A DNA stretch of 64,000 nucleotides from positions 1 to 64,000 of the forward strand of contig NZ_LQXR01000005.1 in assembly GCF_001590725.1 (NCBI RefSeq), in the 5' to 3' direction. Of this stretch, positions 9,076-21,345 are shown one piece after another. Below the pieces are notes generated by a model. It saw only the letters and a program-made list of their open reading frames with translations, searched no databases and was not told the DNA's origin. The DNA comes from Snodgrassella sp. CFCC 13594 (GTDB taxonomy: Bacteria; Pseudomonadota; Gammaproteobacteria; Burkholderiales; Neisseriaceae). Position numbers and translations under genes: made by a program. Position 1 is the first letter of the stretch, and every line of letters starts with the position of its first letter.

Positions 9076-10871
9076 ATGAATATATTCAAAAAACTGTGTT
9101 GGTTGCTGCTCATGTGGCTGGGTTTATTTCAGGCAAGCCATGGGCTTGATGCCAGCCAGTTATTGCCTGCTGAAAAAGCCTTTGTGCCCACCGTCACGGT
9201 GAGCAACAATCAGGTAACGGTTGAATTTGCCATTGCCGATGGCTACTATCTTTACCGCGACAAAATCATTGCAGACACCCAGCCCAAGAAATTTTTGGGT
9301 CAACCGCAATTTACGATTGAGGGCAAGACCAAAAGTGATGCTTTTTTTGGTCGGCAACAGGTTTACTACCAACGTGCGGTTCTCTCGCTGCCTTTCCTAA
9401 AACCCGCTTCGGGCCAACCATTTTCGTTGCATTTGAGCTATCAAGGCTGCGCCGATGCGGGCATATGTTACCCCCCTGTCGACACGCTCTTAAACATTAA
9501 TGGCGATGGCCGCTATCAGCCACTGAACCTGCAAAAAGCAATCCCTTTTTACAACAACCGCATGAACAACCCCGCCAATCTGTGCCACCCGCAAAACCCG
9601 ATAGCCACCGTTTTCAATTATCTTGGCAAACATTGAGCGCCAATTTATTGGCGTTTTTTATTGCCGGCATCGGCTTGAGCCTCACGGCCTGTATGTACCC
9701 ATTGCTGCCCATCGTATCGGGCATCATTGTGGGTAATAATACCCACACCAAACGCCGCGCCTTGGTGCTTTCTTTTGTGTATGTACAAGGTTTGGCACTA
9801 ACTTATGCCTTAGTGGGGGTGGCTGCTGCCTTATCGGGTGCTTTGCTCACAGTATGGTTGCAACAATCTTGGGTTGTGCTCAGTGCCGCCACCATATTAG
9901 TGGTATTGGCTCTATCAATGTTTGGGTGCTATACCTTGCAATTACCCAGCCGCTGGCAAAGCTACATACATACACGCAGCCATCGACTCCGTGGTGGCCA
10001 CTTGTTGTCGGCAGGAGGGATGGGCATGTTGTCCGCCTTGATTGTCGGGCCTTGTGTAGCACCACCATTGGCATTCGCTTTGGGCTATATTAGTCAGACT
10101 GGTGATGCGCTATTGGGTGCTCTGGCTTTGTATGTATTGGCATTGGGCACAGGCTTACCGTTGATGATGGTGGCCACTCTGGGTAGCCACATTTTGCCTC
10201 GTGCAGGCGTATGGATGGTGGGTGTCAAACAAGCATTCGGATTGCTACTCATAGCCGCCGCAATCTATTTGGCCACGCCATTTTTGCCTTATCCGCTGGT
10301 CGTCTCGCTGTATACCCTACTGCTGGTCATCCCCGCAGGTTTGTTGTTGGTCAATCTGCGTCATTTTTCAGGCAAGCTAAAATACTTCAGCGCTATTCTA
10401 GGGTCGTTTTTACTGGGATTCGGGGTGTATTTTGCGCTGGCCAGTGTGCAACAACACAGTACCTTTCTGCACAGAGCGCTCACACTAACCCCCCCCAATC
10501 AAATACATTTTGGCCGAGTTTTTAATCATCCTGATGATTTAAACGCTGCCATAGAAGCCGCTTTTGCCGCCCATCCCAATGAGCCTGTGATTGTTGATTT
10601 CTATGCTGATTGGTGCGTGTCGTGCAAGGAAATGGCTGCCTATACACTGTCTAATAGCCATGTTCAACGCCGCCTCAATCCACACCGTTTTTTGCAACTG
10701 GATGTCACCGCCAACACACCAGCACAACAAGCCTTTCTCAAGCAATATGGACTATATGGCCCACCCGGTTTATTTGTGTTGAAAGCCGATGGCTGGCGCA
10801 GTGCGCCGTTGCTGGGTTATGTACCCGCAGAAGCATTTTTGCACTGGTATCAGCAACAGGCTCAACCCTGA
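9076..10871 (+). pseudogene. dsbD: Thiol:disulfide interchange protein DsbD, frameshifted
   Basis: DsbD passes electrons from cytoplasmic thioredoxin across the inner membrane to periplasmic DsbC and cytochrome c maturation. All three parts are present. A signal peptide and alpha domain (redox Cys pair in QGCADAGICYPP) are encoded in one frame to 9636. The membrane domain (cysteines in LTACMYPLLP and VGPCVAPP) and the C-terminal thioredoxin domain (DWCVSCKEM) are in another frame from about 9582. The shift falls near 9571-9582. One extra C in the CCCC run there would fuse the two as NNPRQSVPPAKPDS. The downstream GTG at 9582 has no ribosome binding site, so a genuinely split gene is less likely than an indel or sequencing error. 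Confidence 0.88.
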
Positions 10872-10911
10872 TCGCCCACTTCAGCGAATAGAAACTGGGG
10901 CAGTCCATAAA

Positions 10912-10936
10912 AAAACACCGCCCAAGGCGGTGTTTT
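10912..10936 (+). terminator. Bidirectional terminator
   Basis: AAAACACCGCC (10912-10922) and GGCGGTGTTTT (10926-10936) form a perfect 11-bp stem with A and T tracts on both sides. It lies between the convergent dsbD and the roadblock-like gene and suits either direction. Confidence 0.9.
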
Positions 10937-10950
10937 GAGTGACACAGGCA

Positions 10951-11361
10951 TCAATTTTTATAATGCCGATCAGCATCCTTCATGGCACGGCGAGACAGCG
11001 CCAAATTGCCTTTGTTTCGATCCAACACCAAAAACAAAAACAACCCAGGGGAGCTTTTCATCGGTCGCAACAAATAATACTGTTTACCCAGTGTAATCAG
11101 GATATCCTCGATTTTATCTTCTACCCCTTCACCTTCATACAGGCGGTCAATGGCTTTGACTTCTGAGCGCACAATTTCGGTATTCCCAGCCGCCAAAATA
11201 TCCAAATCCATGCCAGATGGACTTTGTCCATCCAAAATCATGCCGCTACCATAATCCACCACGGCACACGCCATCACGCCTTTGGTCTGAGCCAATTCAT
11301 TGATTACGCCTTCAAATCTCACGTTCGTATCCTTAATGATTTGGACAGGACCAGAAATCAC
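10951..11361 (-). CDS. Roadblock/LC7-like small cytoplasmic protein
   Basis: A 136-residue soluble protein with a start-to-end pattern (helix, then GVMACAVVDYGSGMILDGQ, then a late FLFLVLDRNKGNLALSRRAMKD) that resembles roadblock/LC7 proteins, which regulate small GTPases or form dimeric scaffolds. The fold assignment is by pattern only. There are no catalytic residues, signal peptide or membrane segments. It stands alone between a shared terminator and the recC upstream region. Confidence 0.6.
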   Translation of the reverse strand: MISGPVQIIKDTNVRFEGVINELAQTKGVMACAVVDYGSGMILDGQSPSGMDLDILAAGNTEIVRSEVKAIDRLYEGEGVEDKIEDILITLGKQYYLLRPMKSSPGLFLFLVLDRNKGNLALSRRAMKDADRHYKN

Positions 11362-11514
11362 CTATCCGATGTCAATTAGTACTTATTTTCCATTTTTTTA
11401 CTTAATTTGACCAGCACAATCAGCGCTTTTTATCGCGAAAAAATCATTGCCTGCGTTTGGCAAACGCCATACTGCTCCCGCATAATAACGACTTTGTTGC
11501 TTCTGGTCATGGTC

Positions 11515-14500
11515 ATGCTGTATTTGTATCAATCCAACTGCTTGGAATATTTAGCTGCCACCTTTGCCCAAGTATACCGGCTGCGGCCACCGTCGCGGCT
11601 TGGCAACCCATGCAAATTATGGTGCAAAGCCAAGGTATGCGCCGTTACCTGAATCAGTTTTTAGCACAACAACACGGCATTGCCGCCAATCTACAGTTTG
11701 GCTTGCCCGCTGGTTTTGCTTGGCAGCTGACGCGCCAAGTATTACCAGACACCCCAGCTGTTAACCCATTCCAAACCGATGTGTTGCGCTGGCGCTTGTT
11801 GGCTTTATTCAATCATTCTGATTTCAGGCAACCTGACTTGGCACTGGCACATGCTGCCTTAAGCGAATACCTCAACAGCAGCGAGCAAGCACCCTACCAC
11901 TTAGCAGGCAAACTCGCAGATGTGTTTGACCAATATTTGATTTATCGCAGTGATTGGATAGATGCATGGCAACGTGGCCAGCTGCTCAATCTAGGCCAAG
12001 ACGAAAGCTGGCAGGCGCAATTGTGGCGATATTTGGTACAAGAGACACCCGCGGCCCACCGAGCACAACAACAAAAAGCACTGTTAAGCGCCTTATCTGC
12101 GCGCGTTTTGCCTGAACGCATTGTGGTTTTTGGCATCACCACGTTAGCCCCCTTATACTTGCAACTGCTACAAGCCATCGCACAACACACTGAAGTGCAC
12201 ATTTTTGCCGTTAACCCCAGCGATCAATACTGGGGACACATTTTGCCAGCTGAGCACCTACTCCAGCACCACTATGATGGCCCGATTGACGACAATGTCG
12301 GGCACCCTCTTCTGGCCAGTTTGGGCAAGCAGGGCCGTGATTTTTTTGATGCCTTAAACGACATGCCGCATGTACAACTGGAGCAAAGCATCTATGACCA
12401 GCATCCCCGTTCAGGCAGCCTATTGGCCCGTTTGCAGCACCATATCCAAACTTTACGCATGCCTCAGCACGAGCCTGACAGCTTCATGGATGGCAGTATC
12501 CAGCTGGTGAGCGCACATTCCCGTTTGCGTGAATTGCAAATTTTAAAAGATCAGTTGTTGCAAGACTTGGCCAGACATCCAAAATGGCAGCCAAGCGACA
12601 TCGTGGTGCTCACCCCCCACATCGAACACTATTTGCCATTCATTGATGCCGTTTTTGGACAATCTCAAGACGGCCAGCAAAGTCTGCCATTCTCTATTGC
12701 CGACGTCAAAATCAGCCATCAGCAAGCGCTGCTACAATTATTGGCCAAAACGTTGCCATTGATGCGTGGGCGTTTTGTCATTGATGAAGTGTTCGCGCTC
12801 TTGGATGAGCCAGCGCTGCGCGCCCGCTTCGATTTGAGCGATGCTGATGTGGACACCTTAACCGCAGCATGGACCGATATCGGTGTGCATTGGGGCAGTG
12901 ATGCCGCTATGCGTGCTCAATTTGGTGGCAACAGTGCCCAATTTACTTGGCAGCAAGCACGTGACCGTACGGTATTGGGCTGGCTGCTGCCACAAACCAA
13001 CGCGCCAACATCTTGGCAAGGCATACTGCCTTGGTTTGGCGAGCTGAGTCAAAACCCGCTGTTGATGCGCGGCCAAACCCTCATCGACACCTTAATACAG
13101 CACCACCAGACATGGCAGACGGAAGCAGACGTCCCCACGTGGTTACACCGCATTCGCGCTTTATTGCATGATTTGGCTGACGAAGACAACCTCACCGGCA
13201 GTGCCATGCAGCAATTGGAAAGCGCCTTGGCTGATTGGCAAGCGCAAACTACCCTAGCCCATTTCCAAGACACGCTTTCGCCTGATGTGGTCATAGAACA
13301 TGTGCAGCGCTTCCTCGAGGGCACGCGCCAAGCGGGTTTTTTGCGCGGTGGCATCACTTTTTGCAGCATGGTCCCCATGCGTACCTTGCCTTTTCGTTGT
13401 GTGTGCTTACTGGGTTTGAATGATGGCGAATTCCCCCGCACCACCAAAGCTGCTGCTTTTGATTTGATTGCGCAACACCCACGCGCGGGCGATCGGGCGC
13501 GCCGTGATGATGACCGTTATTTATTTTTGGAATCGATACTCAGCGCCCGCGATAAATTGTATTTATCGTACGTGGGCAAAGACATCCGCAAAAATGAAGC
13601 ATTGGCGCCCTCGGCACTGGTGTTTGAACTCACCGATGTGGTGGCTACTGTATTGGGGCTTACACCCACTCAATTTAACCAGCGCCACATCATTCAACAT
13701 CCTCTACAACCGTTTTCACGGCGCTATTTTAATGGCTACCTCAACAGCACCCGCGCCGATTATGCAACGGCATTGAGCGCACCACCTGAGGAGGTAGCAC
13801 CCTTTTACAACCCGTCTATACCCGCCAGCCTAAATCCTGTTGATGAGGAAATGGCACCCAACACCATTGACATACAAGATTGGCTGAGTTTTTGGCGTAA
13901 TCCCGTCAAGCATTGGCTGCGTCATCAACTACAATGGCAGGCACCGTTCACGGAGGCATCAGAAGAAGCCGACGAACCATTTTCCATTATCGACAGCGCC
14001 GACGTGTATTCGGCCTATCTGTCGGCACGACGCAACGGCACAGATTTTGCACTGGTCGAAACCGAGCTGGCACAAGCGGGTAGTCTGCCTGAAGGCAATT
14101 TGGGTGATGCCGCTACCAAGGCCTACCGCGCCGCAGTGTTGTCCCTGCCCACCCAATGGTTTACCAGCATGCCAATGCCCGATGCCCCCATTGACTTGGC
14201 TTTTGGCCACACCCAATTATGCGGTTCACTCAACCATTTGTATGAAGATGGCCAATTGCTGTTTTCTGGCAGCCCGCTCAATGCGCCCGATACCATCGTG
14301 TTGTTACTGCGCCACTTATTGCTGTGCGCGGCCAATATCAAAGGCCTGCCCCATGAAAGCCACCATCTTTACCCACCTGCGCCCACTGTATTGAACACCA
14401 TTGATGTGGACCAAGCACATGCCTGGCTGCGACCGTGGATAGACTACTACAAACTGGGACAAACACGGCCACTGCCTTTTTTCCCTAAAACCAGCCTGGC

Positions 14501-14747
14501 TACTGCCCAGCAGTGGCTCAAAACACAGCAGCAAAATGCCACTGAGCAAGATTACGGGGAAGCGGAGGTGACCAAAGCCCGCCACGAATACTTAGGCAGC
14601 CAATTCAACAGCGGTCAGGCAGATTACGACGAAGTACGCCAGGTATTTGGGCACGACAACGAACGGCCCATAGAGACTCCGCTTTTTTGGCAACTGCTGC
14701 GCGATCTACTGCTGCCTTTGCTGCGCGCCACGCACACGGAAGTATGA
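11515..14747 (+). pseudogene. recC: Exodeoxyribonuclease V subunit RecC, frameshifted near the 5' end
   Basis: RecC is the Chi-recognising scaffold of the RecBCD helicase-nuclease. The N-terminus MLYLYQSNCLEYLAATFAQVYR is encoded in one frame from ATG 11515 (or ATG 11509). The rest begins around WQPMQIMVQSQGMRRYLNQFLAQQHGIAANLQFGLPAGF in another. The join lies at 11578-11600, and one missing base there explains it. From there to 14747 the gene is intact, including the central GGITFCSMVPMRTLPFRCVCLLGLNDGEFPR. recB begins one base after the stop (TGA-C-ATG). recD is not in this window. Confidence 0.9.
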
Positions 14748-14748
14748 C

Positions 14749-17700
14749 ATGCCCCAACCTTTTAACCCCATCACCCTACCGCTCCATGGCATCAGCTTGA
14801 TTGAAGCATCTGCGGGTACCGGTAAAACCTACAATATTGCGGCCTTATTTGCCCGTTTGGTGTTATTGGAACACAAGGCAGTGGAACGCATCTTGGTGGT
14901 GACTTTCACCAAAGCCGCCACAGCCGAACTCAAAACCCGCCTGCGTGCACGCTTGAATGACGCACTGTCGTTATTGCAAAATCGGCTGGATGAAGACAAT
15001 CCGCCCGATGAGGTATTGCTGCAACTCATTGCAGCAGCAAGACAGCAAGAAAGTGATGACCAACTGATTTTGCGGCTTCAGGCAGCCATCAACCAATTTG
15101 ACGGGGCTGCCATCTATACCATTCATGGTTTTTGCCAACGGGTCCTCACGGATTATGCTTTTTTGTGCCAATGCCCCTTTGACACCGAGACCGCCGAAGC
15201 CGACCCCAAACTATTGCGCACTTTTGCTGAAGATTTTTGGCGCCGTCATGTCAGCCATGACGCCACACTTGCCCCTCTGGTCGCCGAGCAAGGGCTAACA
15301 CCACACCATTTGGTAAAAACCCTCGGCGCTTGGGTCAATCGCGCTGATTTGCAACTGCGCCCTGCCGGCGTCGCCGACTTGGCAGAACGCGAACGCACAT
15401 TGCAAGATTGCTGGCAACGCGTGGCCCAAACATACGATGACATTCAGGCAGCCTTTTGGCGCTTGCACCCCAAGCTCAACGGCAACAGCTATCGCCAAGC
15501 AACCTTCAATGCTTTTTTTACGGAGTTGCAGGTCGCCGTGGCCACACAGCAACCCCTTTATGCATTCACCAAACACGACAAATTTGTTCTTTTTGAGGCA
15601 CCCACACTACACGAAAAAACCAAAAAAGGGCAGATACTGGATGAACAAGACGTAGCCCTGCTGGCCCCATTGGCCGCTTTCGGCACTGCTTATTTGACAT
15701 TAAAAACGGCGCAACAGGCGGCGTTATTGCAATTACAGTTGGCCTGTTTTGACTACATGCGCCAAGCCATGGTTGAACACAAACGCAACAGTCATCGACG
15801 CAGCTTTGATGATTTACTGGCCGACGTGGCCAATGCCCTATCCCCGCAAAACCCCCAAGCGAATGCATTGGCGGCCGCTTTATCCCGCGACTGGCACATA
15901 GCCCTTATCGACGAATGCCAAGACACCGATCCACTGCAATACCGATTGTTTAAAACCGCTTTTGCCGAGCAAGGGCGCCCACTCATCATGGTAGGTGATC
16001 CCAAGCAAGCCATTTACAGCTTTCGCGGTGCCGACATTCATGCCTACCTTCAAGCAGCCGCCGATACCCCGCCAAGCCAGCGTTATACCTTGTCCACCAA
16101 CTATCGCAGCCACCAGCCATTGGTACAGTCCATAAGCCACTTATTTGGTGGCAAGGCGTGGCCATTTGTGCTTGAAGGCATCCGCTATACCGCCGTACAA
16201 GCCCATCGCGAACACACCAAGCTGACGCCAGCCGTACCTGCATTAAGCGTGCGCTGGCTACATGAGGTGATAGACGTTAACGACAAAGGCAAAGAAACGC
16301 TTCCCAGCAAGGAAATGCTGCGCCAGCGCGCTGCCAACTGGTGCGCTGATGAAGTGGCCAACACCCTCCAAAGCGGATTTTCAGGCAAGCTCAAGCTGAA
16401 TCATCAACCCATCCAAGCGGGCGATATCGCCGTACTGGTACGCACACACAATGAAGGCAAATTGGTGGCTTCGGCCCTGAAAATGCGTGGGGTAGTTAGC
16501 GTATCATTGGACAACCAATCGGTATTTGCCAGTCTTGAAGCAGCGGCATTAAATGCATTATTGCAGTTTTGGCTGCACCCCCAACGCACCGAAACACTGC
16601 GCTATGTGCTCGGTGGCGTGCTCTATGGGTGGACAGCCGGTCAATTGACCCAATTAAATGCCGATGAAACGACATTGGATCAATGGTTGTCTTGGGCGCA
16701 ACAGGCCCGTGAATACTGGCAGCAAAAAGGGATATACAGCGCATTGGTGTGGTTTGCCAATATCACCCAAATGGAAAGTCAACTATTGATGCGCCGTGCC
16801 GAGCGCAGCCTCACCAATTTTTGGCAACTGGCCGAATTACTGGCCGATGCCGAAGTACAATTGCCCTCGCCCACGGCCTTGGCACAATGGCTGCACACAC
16901 AAAGCCAACCAGATCAGCGTCAAGGAGAAGAAGCCCTATTGCGCTTGGAGAGCGATGAACACTTGGTGAAAATCGTCACCATGCATGCCGCCAAAGGTTT
17001 GGAATACCCGATTGTGTTTTGTCCATTTGTGTGGGATGGCAAGGATGCCACCCAGGGCACTTGGGTCATTATCCACCGCGATGGCCAAGCTGAGCTGGTG
17101 CACAAAGATGGGTTGAGTGAAGCAGACAAAGACGCCATGCTAAATGATGCCATGGGCGAAATGCTGCGCTTGTATTATGTGGCCTTCACACGGGCGCGCG
17201 AGCAATTGATATTGTATGCGGGCGCCGGCAGCAATCTGGTGGATAATCCGTTTTCTTATCTGCTGGATGGTCACGCCGAAGGCAGCTTGGCGCAAAGCCG
17301 CGCGTATTGGGAAGCACATAAAGATCAGCGGATTTCAAGCTTGTATGCCGCTTGGCAGCATTGCCTCAACACGGCGGCCGGCGACACCGACATCCATTGG
17401 TTCACAGGGCGCCCGACACAGCACAGCTATTGCCGGCAGCCGTACCCGTCGAGCCTTATCAGGCCTTGTCTATCCCAGCACGATCTTTTGATTTCGTGCG
17501 CTACACCAGCTTCACAGCTTTGAGCCGCCACACCACCATACCCACCGCAGACGATGATGAAGAGCTGATACCCGTCATTGATGCAGCCGAAGCCGATGCA
17601 CAGTCATCGCCCGACATTGTGGCAAGCGCTGCCACGCCGGAAACACCGCTACTGGGTTTTGCCCGTGGCATGAATGCAGGTTTATGCCTGCATGCTTTAT

Positions 17701-18353
17701 TGGAAAATACTGAGTTTACCCATACTGCGGCCGCCCAAGCCGACGCCTATCCCCCTTTATTGAGCCGCTTCGGTTTCGATGCGCAGCTTGCGCCATTCAT
17801 GCATGATATGGTTGATGCCGTGCGCGAGGCCCCCCTGTTTGCTGACAGCACCCTGGCTAACATAAATGCACACCAGCGCGTTGCCGAGATGGATTTTATG
17901 CTTCATGTTTGCGATTTTGCTTTGCCGGTACTACAAAACTGGCTGGCGCAGCCGCATTTAGGGCTACCTGAGATATGTGTGCAAGCGGCTCAAAGCCTTG
18001 ATTTTGCCACTGTGAATGGTTTTCTTAACGGCGCCATTGATTTGGTGTGTGAAGACCCATGGGGCCGTGTATGCGTGATTGATTACAAATCCAATCACTT
18101 GGGCAACCGACTGGCCGATTATCATGCCGCCAATATGGATGCAGCCATGGCCGAACACCACTATTACCTGCAAGCACTGATTTACAGCATCGCTGTGGCG
18201 CGCTTTATGGCCACACAAGGCAGGTTGCCTGAAACGCTTTCCGTGCGTTATTTATTCTTGCGTGGCCTCAATCACGAAAACGATAACGGTATTTGGCGCT
18301 GGGACATCGCCACCCGCGATTTACAAGCGTGGTTGCCACATGACAAAGACTAA
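14749..18353 (+). pseudogene. recB: Exodeoxyribonuclease V subunit RecB, frameshifted
   Basis: RecB is the 3'-5' helicase and nuclease subunit of RecBCD. Walker A is ASAGTGKT near residue 22. The UvrD-type motifs are recognisable (ALIDECQDTDPLQYRLF, MVGDPKQAIYSFRGAD, STNYRSHQPLV, IVTMHAAKGLEYPIVF, RLYYVAFTRAREQL). The C-terminal nuclease has its catalytic Asp/Asp-x-Lys (GAIDLV and VIDYKSN) but lies in a different frame. The shift is near 17407: ACAGGGCGCCC with one more G reads Thr-Gly-Ala-Pro into the second frame. Translation of the printed sequence ends at 17523 and would lack the nuclease. Restored length is about 1,200 residues, as expected. Confidence 0.92.
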
Positions 18354-18394
18354 GCCCTGCGGTATATTTGGCGCAAACAACCAAGGAACTCATC

Positions 18395-18805
18395 ATGTTC
18401 AGTAAACCTGAAGAAGTCATCATGGCCGTATTAGCGGGCTTATGGGTGATACTCACCTATTTTCTCAGCAGCTACGCCGGCATGCCCACACACACCGCTT
18501 TGTTGATCACCCTATTCACTCTAATTTGGGCTATTGTGTTTTTCTTAATGTGGCAGCGCAGCCAAACCCGCTTTATTTGGCCCATTTTTCTGGGGCTGCT
18601 GGTGGCGTGCTGGTGGCCGGCCATCACATGGTTTGCCTACAAAGATGTGATCCTGCCTGGCACCGATATGAGTACCATCATCTTGAGCCTGCCTTGGTAT
18701 GCCACGTGGACAGCTAAATTCATATACGCCTTCATCCCGGTGGTGGTGGGCTATATCATCAAATGGCGCTGGCACCAACGTCGTCAAACACCAGCACAAC
18801 CTTGA
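18395..18805 (+). CDS. Four-helix inner-membrane protein of unknown function
   Basis: A 136-residue protein with about four hydrophobic segments (VIMAVLAGLWVILTYFL; ALLITLFTLIWAIVFFLMW; FIWPIFLGLLVACWWPAI; FIYAFIPVVVGYIIKW) and a basic tail. ATG 18395 was chosen for the AAGGAA ribosome binding site 6-7 bp upstream. A longer in-frame start at 18368 has none. No family was recognised. It follows recB by 41 bp, and a DUS lies just after its stop. Confidence 0.7.
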   Translation: MFSKPEEVIMAVLAGLWVILTYFLSSYAGMPTHTALLITLFTLIWAIVFFLMWQRSQTRFIWPIFLGLLVACWWPAITWFAYKDVILPGTDMSTIILSLPWYATWTAKFIYAFIPVVVGYIIKWRWHQRRQTPAQP

Positions 18806-18883
18806 TTCAGGCAGCCTGACGCACCTCATCTTGGCGGCCAAGCTTGTTGTTTGGCCGTTTTGACATCAGCCAAACGATCCCCT

Positions 18884-20203
18884 ATGTCTATGCCTCCTTT
18901 AGATACCACTGCTTTATCCCGCCAACGATTGCGTCGCAGCCGAATTTGGGCTTTGGGTTTACTGCTGCTGGCCTGTGCGCTGTTTGTGGTGTCCTGCTTG
19001 TTGCTGCATCGATATCCTGCCCTAGGCTACCTAAAAGCCTTTAGTGAAGCCGCCATGGTGGGTGCTTTGGCCGACTGGTTTGCCGTTACCGCCCTATTTC
19101 GGCACCCTTTGGGCCTACCCATTCCCCACACCGCCATTTTGCCGCGAAAGCAAAGCAAAATCGGCGATGAAATTGGCCGTTTTATTGCGCATAATTTTCT
19201 GCAAGGCAAATCCATTGCTGTACGCGTCTACCAATTGCATCCAACCCAGAAAATGCTGGATTGGCTCACCAATCAAATCCATCAGCAAAGTTGGCTGCCC
19301 TTGTTGAGCGCGCAAATTCCAGCACTACTTCGAGCCGCCAAACCACAAGACGTATCCCGCTTTGTGGGCCAACTCATCGACAGTCAATACAGTGGAGAAA
19401 AACTGGGTCAAACCTTAGCCAATGTGCTGCAACTACTGAATAAACAAGGCATAGACACGGTATTGCTGCGCGCCCTAATGAAGCAAATACGCCGGTGGCT
19501 GCAAGACGATGCCACTCGACAAATGCTGGAAACCAGTTTATTGACATGGGCAGGTAAAATAGAAAAAGAAGCCCCCAATGCCTGGGACAAATTCAAGTCA
19601 TCCTTGAAAACCACCTTGGCTGAGCGCGTGGACGATTGGGTAGCGGGCAAAGCCTTGGATTGGGCTGACTCCTACCTCGCAGCAGCGCTGGTCGATGACC
19701 AGCACACCTTATGGCGCGGTTATCGCAAACAAATTGTGCACAGCATTCGGCAATTACGCCGCAACCCGTTGTGGCATCAACGTTTGGCAGCTGGCCGTCA
19801 CCAATTAGCACAATCACCGGCGCTACAAACCAGCCTGGCGCACATGTGGTCCAGTTTCATTGAGTGGAGCGAAGACGATGTGGGTCAATCAAATTCTTGG
19901 TGGCAGACCCAAATAGAACGATTATTGACCCACATGCAACTTCAGGCAAGCCATTACCCGCAGTTCATGCGCCGTGTTGACGCACGCTTGGCTTTGGCGG
20001 TCAAAGCCGCCGTCGAGCAATACAAACATCAGGCTGGCCAATTTGTGGCCGATAAGGTGAAAAGCTGGGATAGTCGCCAAATGGTGGATAAATTGGAGCT
20101 CAGTGTAGGGCGTGATTTGCAATTTATCCGCATCAACGGCACCCTTGTGGGCGGTTTGATTGGCTTGGTGATTTATGGCGCATCGCAATTTTTGTTGCAA
20201 TAA
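18884..20203 (+). CDS. DUF445-family membrane protein
   Basis: About 439 residues. There is an N-terminal membrane helix (WALGLLLLACALFVVSCLLL), then the DUF445 hallmark AFSEAAMVGALADWFAVTALFRHPLGLPIPHTAI, a long helical region, and a C-terminal hydrophobic hairpin (GTLVGGLIGLVIYGASQFLLQ). The function of DUF445 proteins is not established; they are thought to be anchored at the inner membrane. The start is uncertain: ATG 18884 and ATG 18890 are both possible, neither with a strong ribosome binding site. A TTG at 18851 is less likely. Confidence 0.85.
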   Translation: MSMPPLDTTALSRQRLRRSRIWALGLLLLACALFVVSCLLLHRYPALGYLKAFSEAAMVGALADWFAVTALFRHPLGLPIPHTAILPRKQSKIGDEIGRFIAHNFLQGKSIAVRVYQLHPTQKMLDWLTNQIHQQSWLPLLSAQIPALLRAAKPQDVSRFVGQLIDSQYSGEKLGQTLANVLQLLNKQGIDTVLLRALMKQIRRWLQDDATRQMLETSLLTWAGKIEKEAPNAWDKFKSSLKTTLAERVDDWVAGKALDWADSYLAAALVDDQHTLWRGYRKQIVHSIRQLRRNPLWHQRLAAGRHQLAQSPALQTSLAHMWSSFIEWSEDDVGQSNSWWQTQIERLLTHMQLQASHYPQFMRRVDARLALAVKAAVEQYKHQAGQFVADKVKSWDSRQMVDKLELSVGRDLQFIRINGTLVGGLIGLVIYGASQFLLQ

Positions 20204-20545
20204 ACGCTGGTTCATCAACCTAATAATTAACACACTTGACCAAAGAATGGCCCAAATTCACGCTGGTTGGATCGCAAGGTATTCAATCGCATCTGGATGC
20301 GATGATACTTTACTAGCGAGTCATCCATTCATCCAATAAGCGCACACGACAAGCAATCCGATTGGCCCGTATTTATCCTCAATAATCAATTGATCTTTTC
20401 TTACCTTGAGTCAAAATAACCAACCAAAACGGAACCGAGCAGTGTCATCATCAGCGTAAAAATCCGCTTCATATTGGGTAATTCGATAATACTCCATGCC
20501 AGCAAGCAGCCTAATCTTCATGGTGGTGCTTGCATGGATGGGTCA
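20204..20545. other. Intergenic region with no convincing gene
   Basis: These 342 bp hold no supported gene. On the minus strand a short frame (20401-20472) reads MKRIFTLMMTLLGSVLVGYFDSR and then stops. It looks like the first membrane helix of a lost protein, but it has no ribosome binding site. Confidence 0.5.
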
Positions 20546-21208
20546 TCAATGGTCGCAAGGTTTGATGCGCCCGGCCGAGCGGGTGATATTAACTGGGTCG
20601 CCATCTGTCACATCCAGAAGACTTGCGCGATACGCATAAGTCGTTTTGGATTGTGTACCGGGACCACCCCAACTGCTATTGGATTTATTTTCGATAATCA
20701 ATTGGTATTGTCGGTTTTTCTGGGGCGTGAAACTTAAACCAAACCCAAATTCTTCAACAGCACTGCTAAGCAGTGCGCCTAAACCACTGCCCATCTTTGG
20801 AATAAAAATGGTCAACGGCTTATCGGCATTAACCACCATGTCCTTAGAAATATAGGAATATCCATATGCAGACAAACCCATTTGCTGCATCTGCTCAACG
20901 GATAAGCCTTTGACACCCAAATCATGGGTAATAAATTCCTTGGTTTGGGGCGACTTAAACGACCAGAATGAGAGATCGCTGCGCAAGCTTTCTGGTCGCT
21001 GATCATTAATCAGTCCAGAGCGCGATAAATCCACACAATTGGCATTTGGTGTGGCAAATACACGCGCAGCATCTGTGGTCAATCTGATTGTGGCAGTGGC
21101 ATCGGTTAATTGAAAGTCTGCCGGTTGACGCGCGCTGATGGTATAGCGCTCCATTGCACTACAGGCAGACAACCATACACACGACAGTACTATCAGTGAT
21201 TTTTGCAT
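20546..21208 (-). CDS. Putative outer- or inner-membrane lipoprotein
   Basis: A 220-residue protein with a lipoprotein signal peptide (MQKSLIVLSCVWLSAC, lipobox LSAC, Cys16 as the lipidation site). The mature part is rich in Thr/Ser and Asn with no recognised domain. Two Cys (near residue 58 and at the C-terminal KPCDH) could form a disulfide. It stands apart from neighbours, with about 135 bp to pepP. Membrane-associated on sequence evidence; role unknown. Confidence 0.75.
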   Translation of the reverse strand: MQKSLIVLSCVWLSACSAMERYTISARQPADFQLTDATATIRLTTDAARVFATPNANCVDLSRSGLINDQRPESLRSDLSFWSFKSPQTKEFITHDLGVKGLSVEQMQQMGLSAYGYSYISKDMVVNADKPLTIFIPKMGSGLGALLSSAVEEFGFGLSFTPQKNRQYQLIIENKSNSSWGGPGTQSKTTYAYRASLLDVTDGDPVNITRSAGRIKPCDH

Positions 21209-21345
21209 GCAGGTTCCCTAAAAATATGGATTCGCTGATATCTTTTAATGATGATGCTTTTTTCAGGCAACACCACCACACCGTACTCGATTAAACGCAG
21301 GGATCACGCTACATTTAAATACATACCCCCAATGGGTGCTTAAAT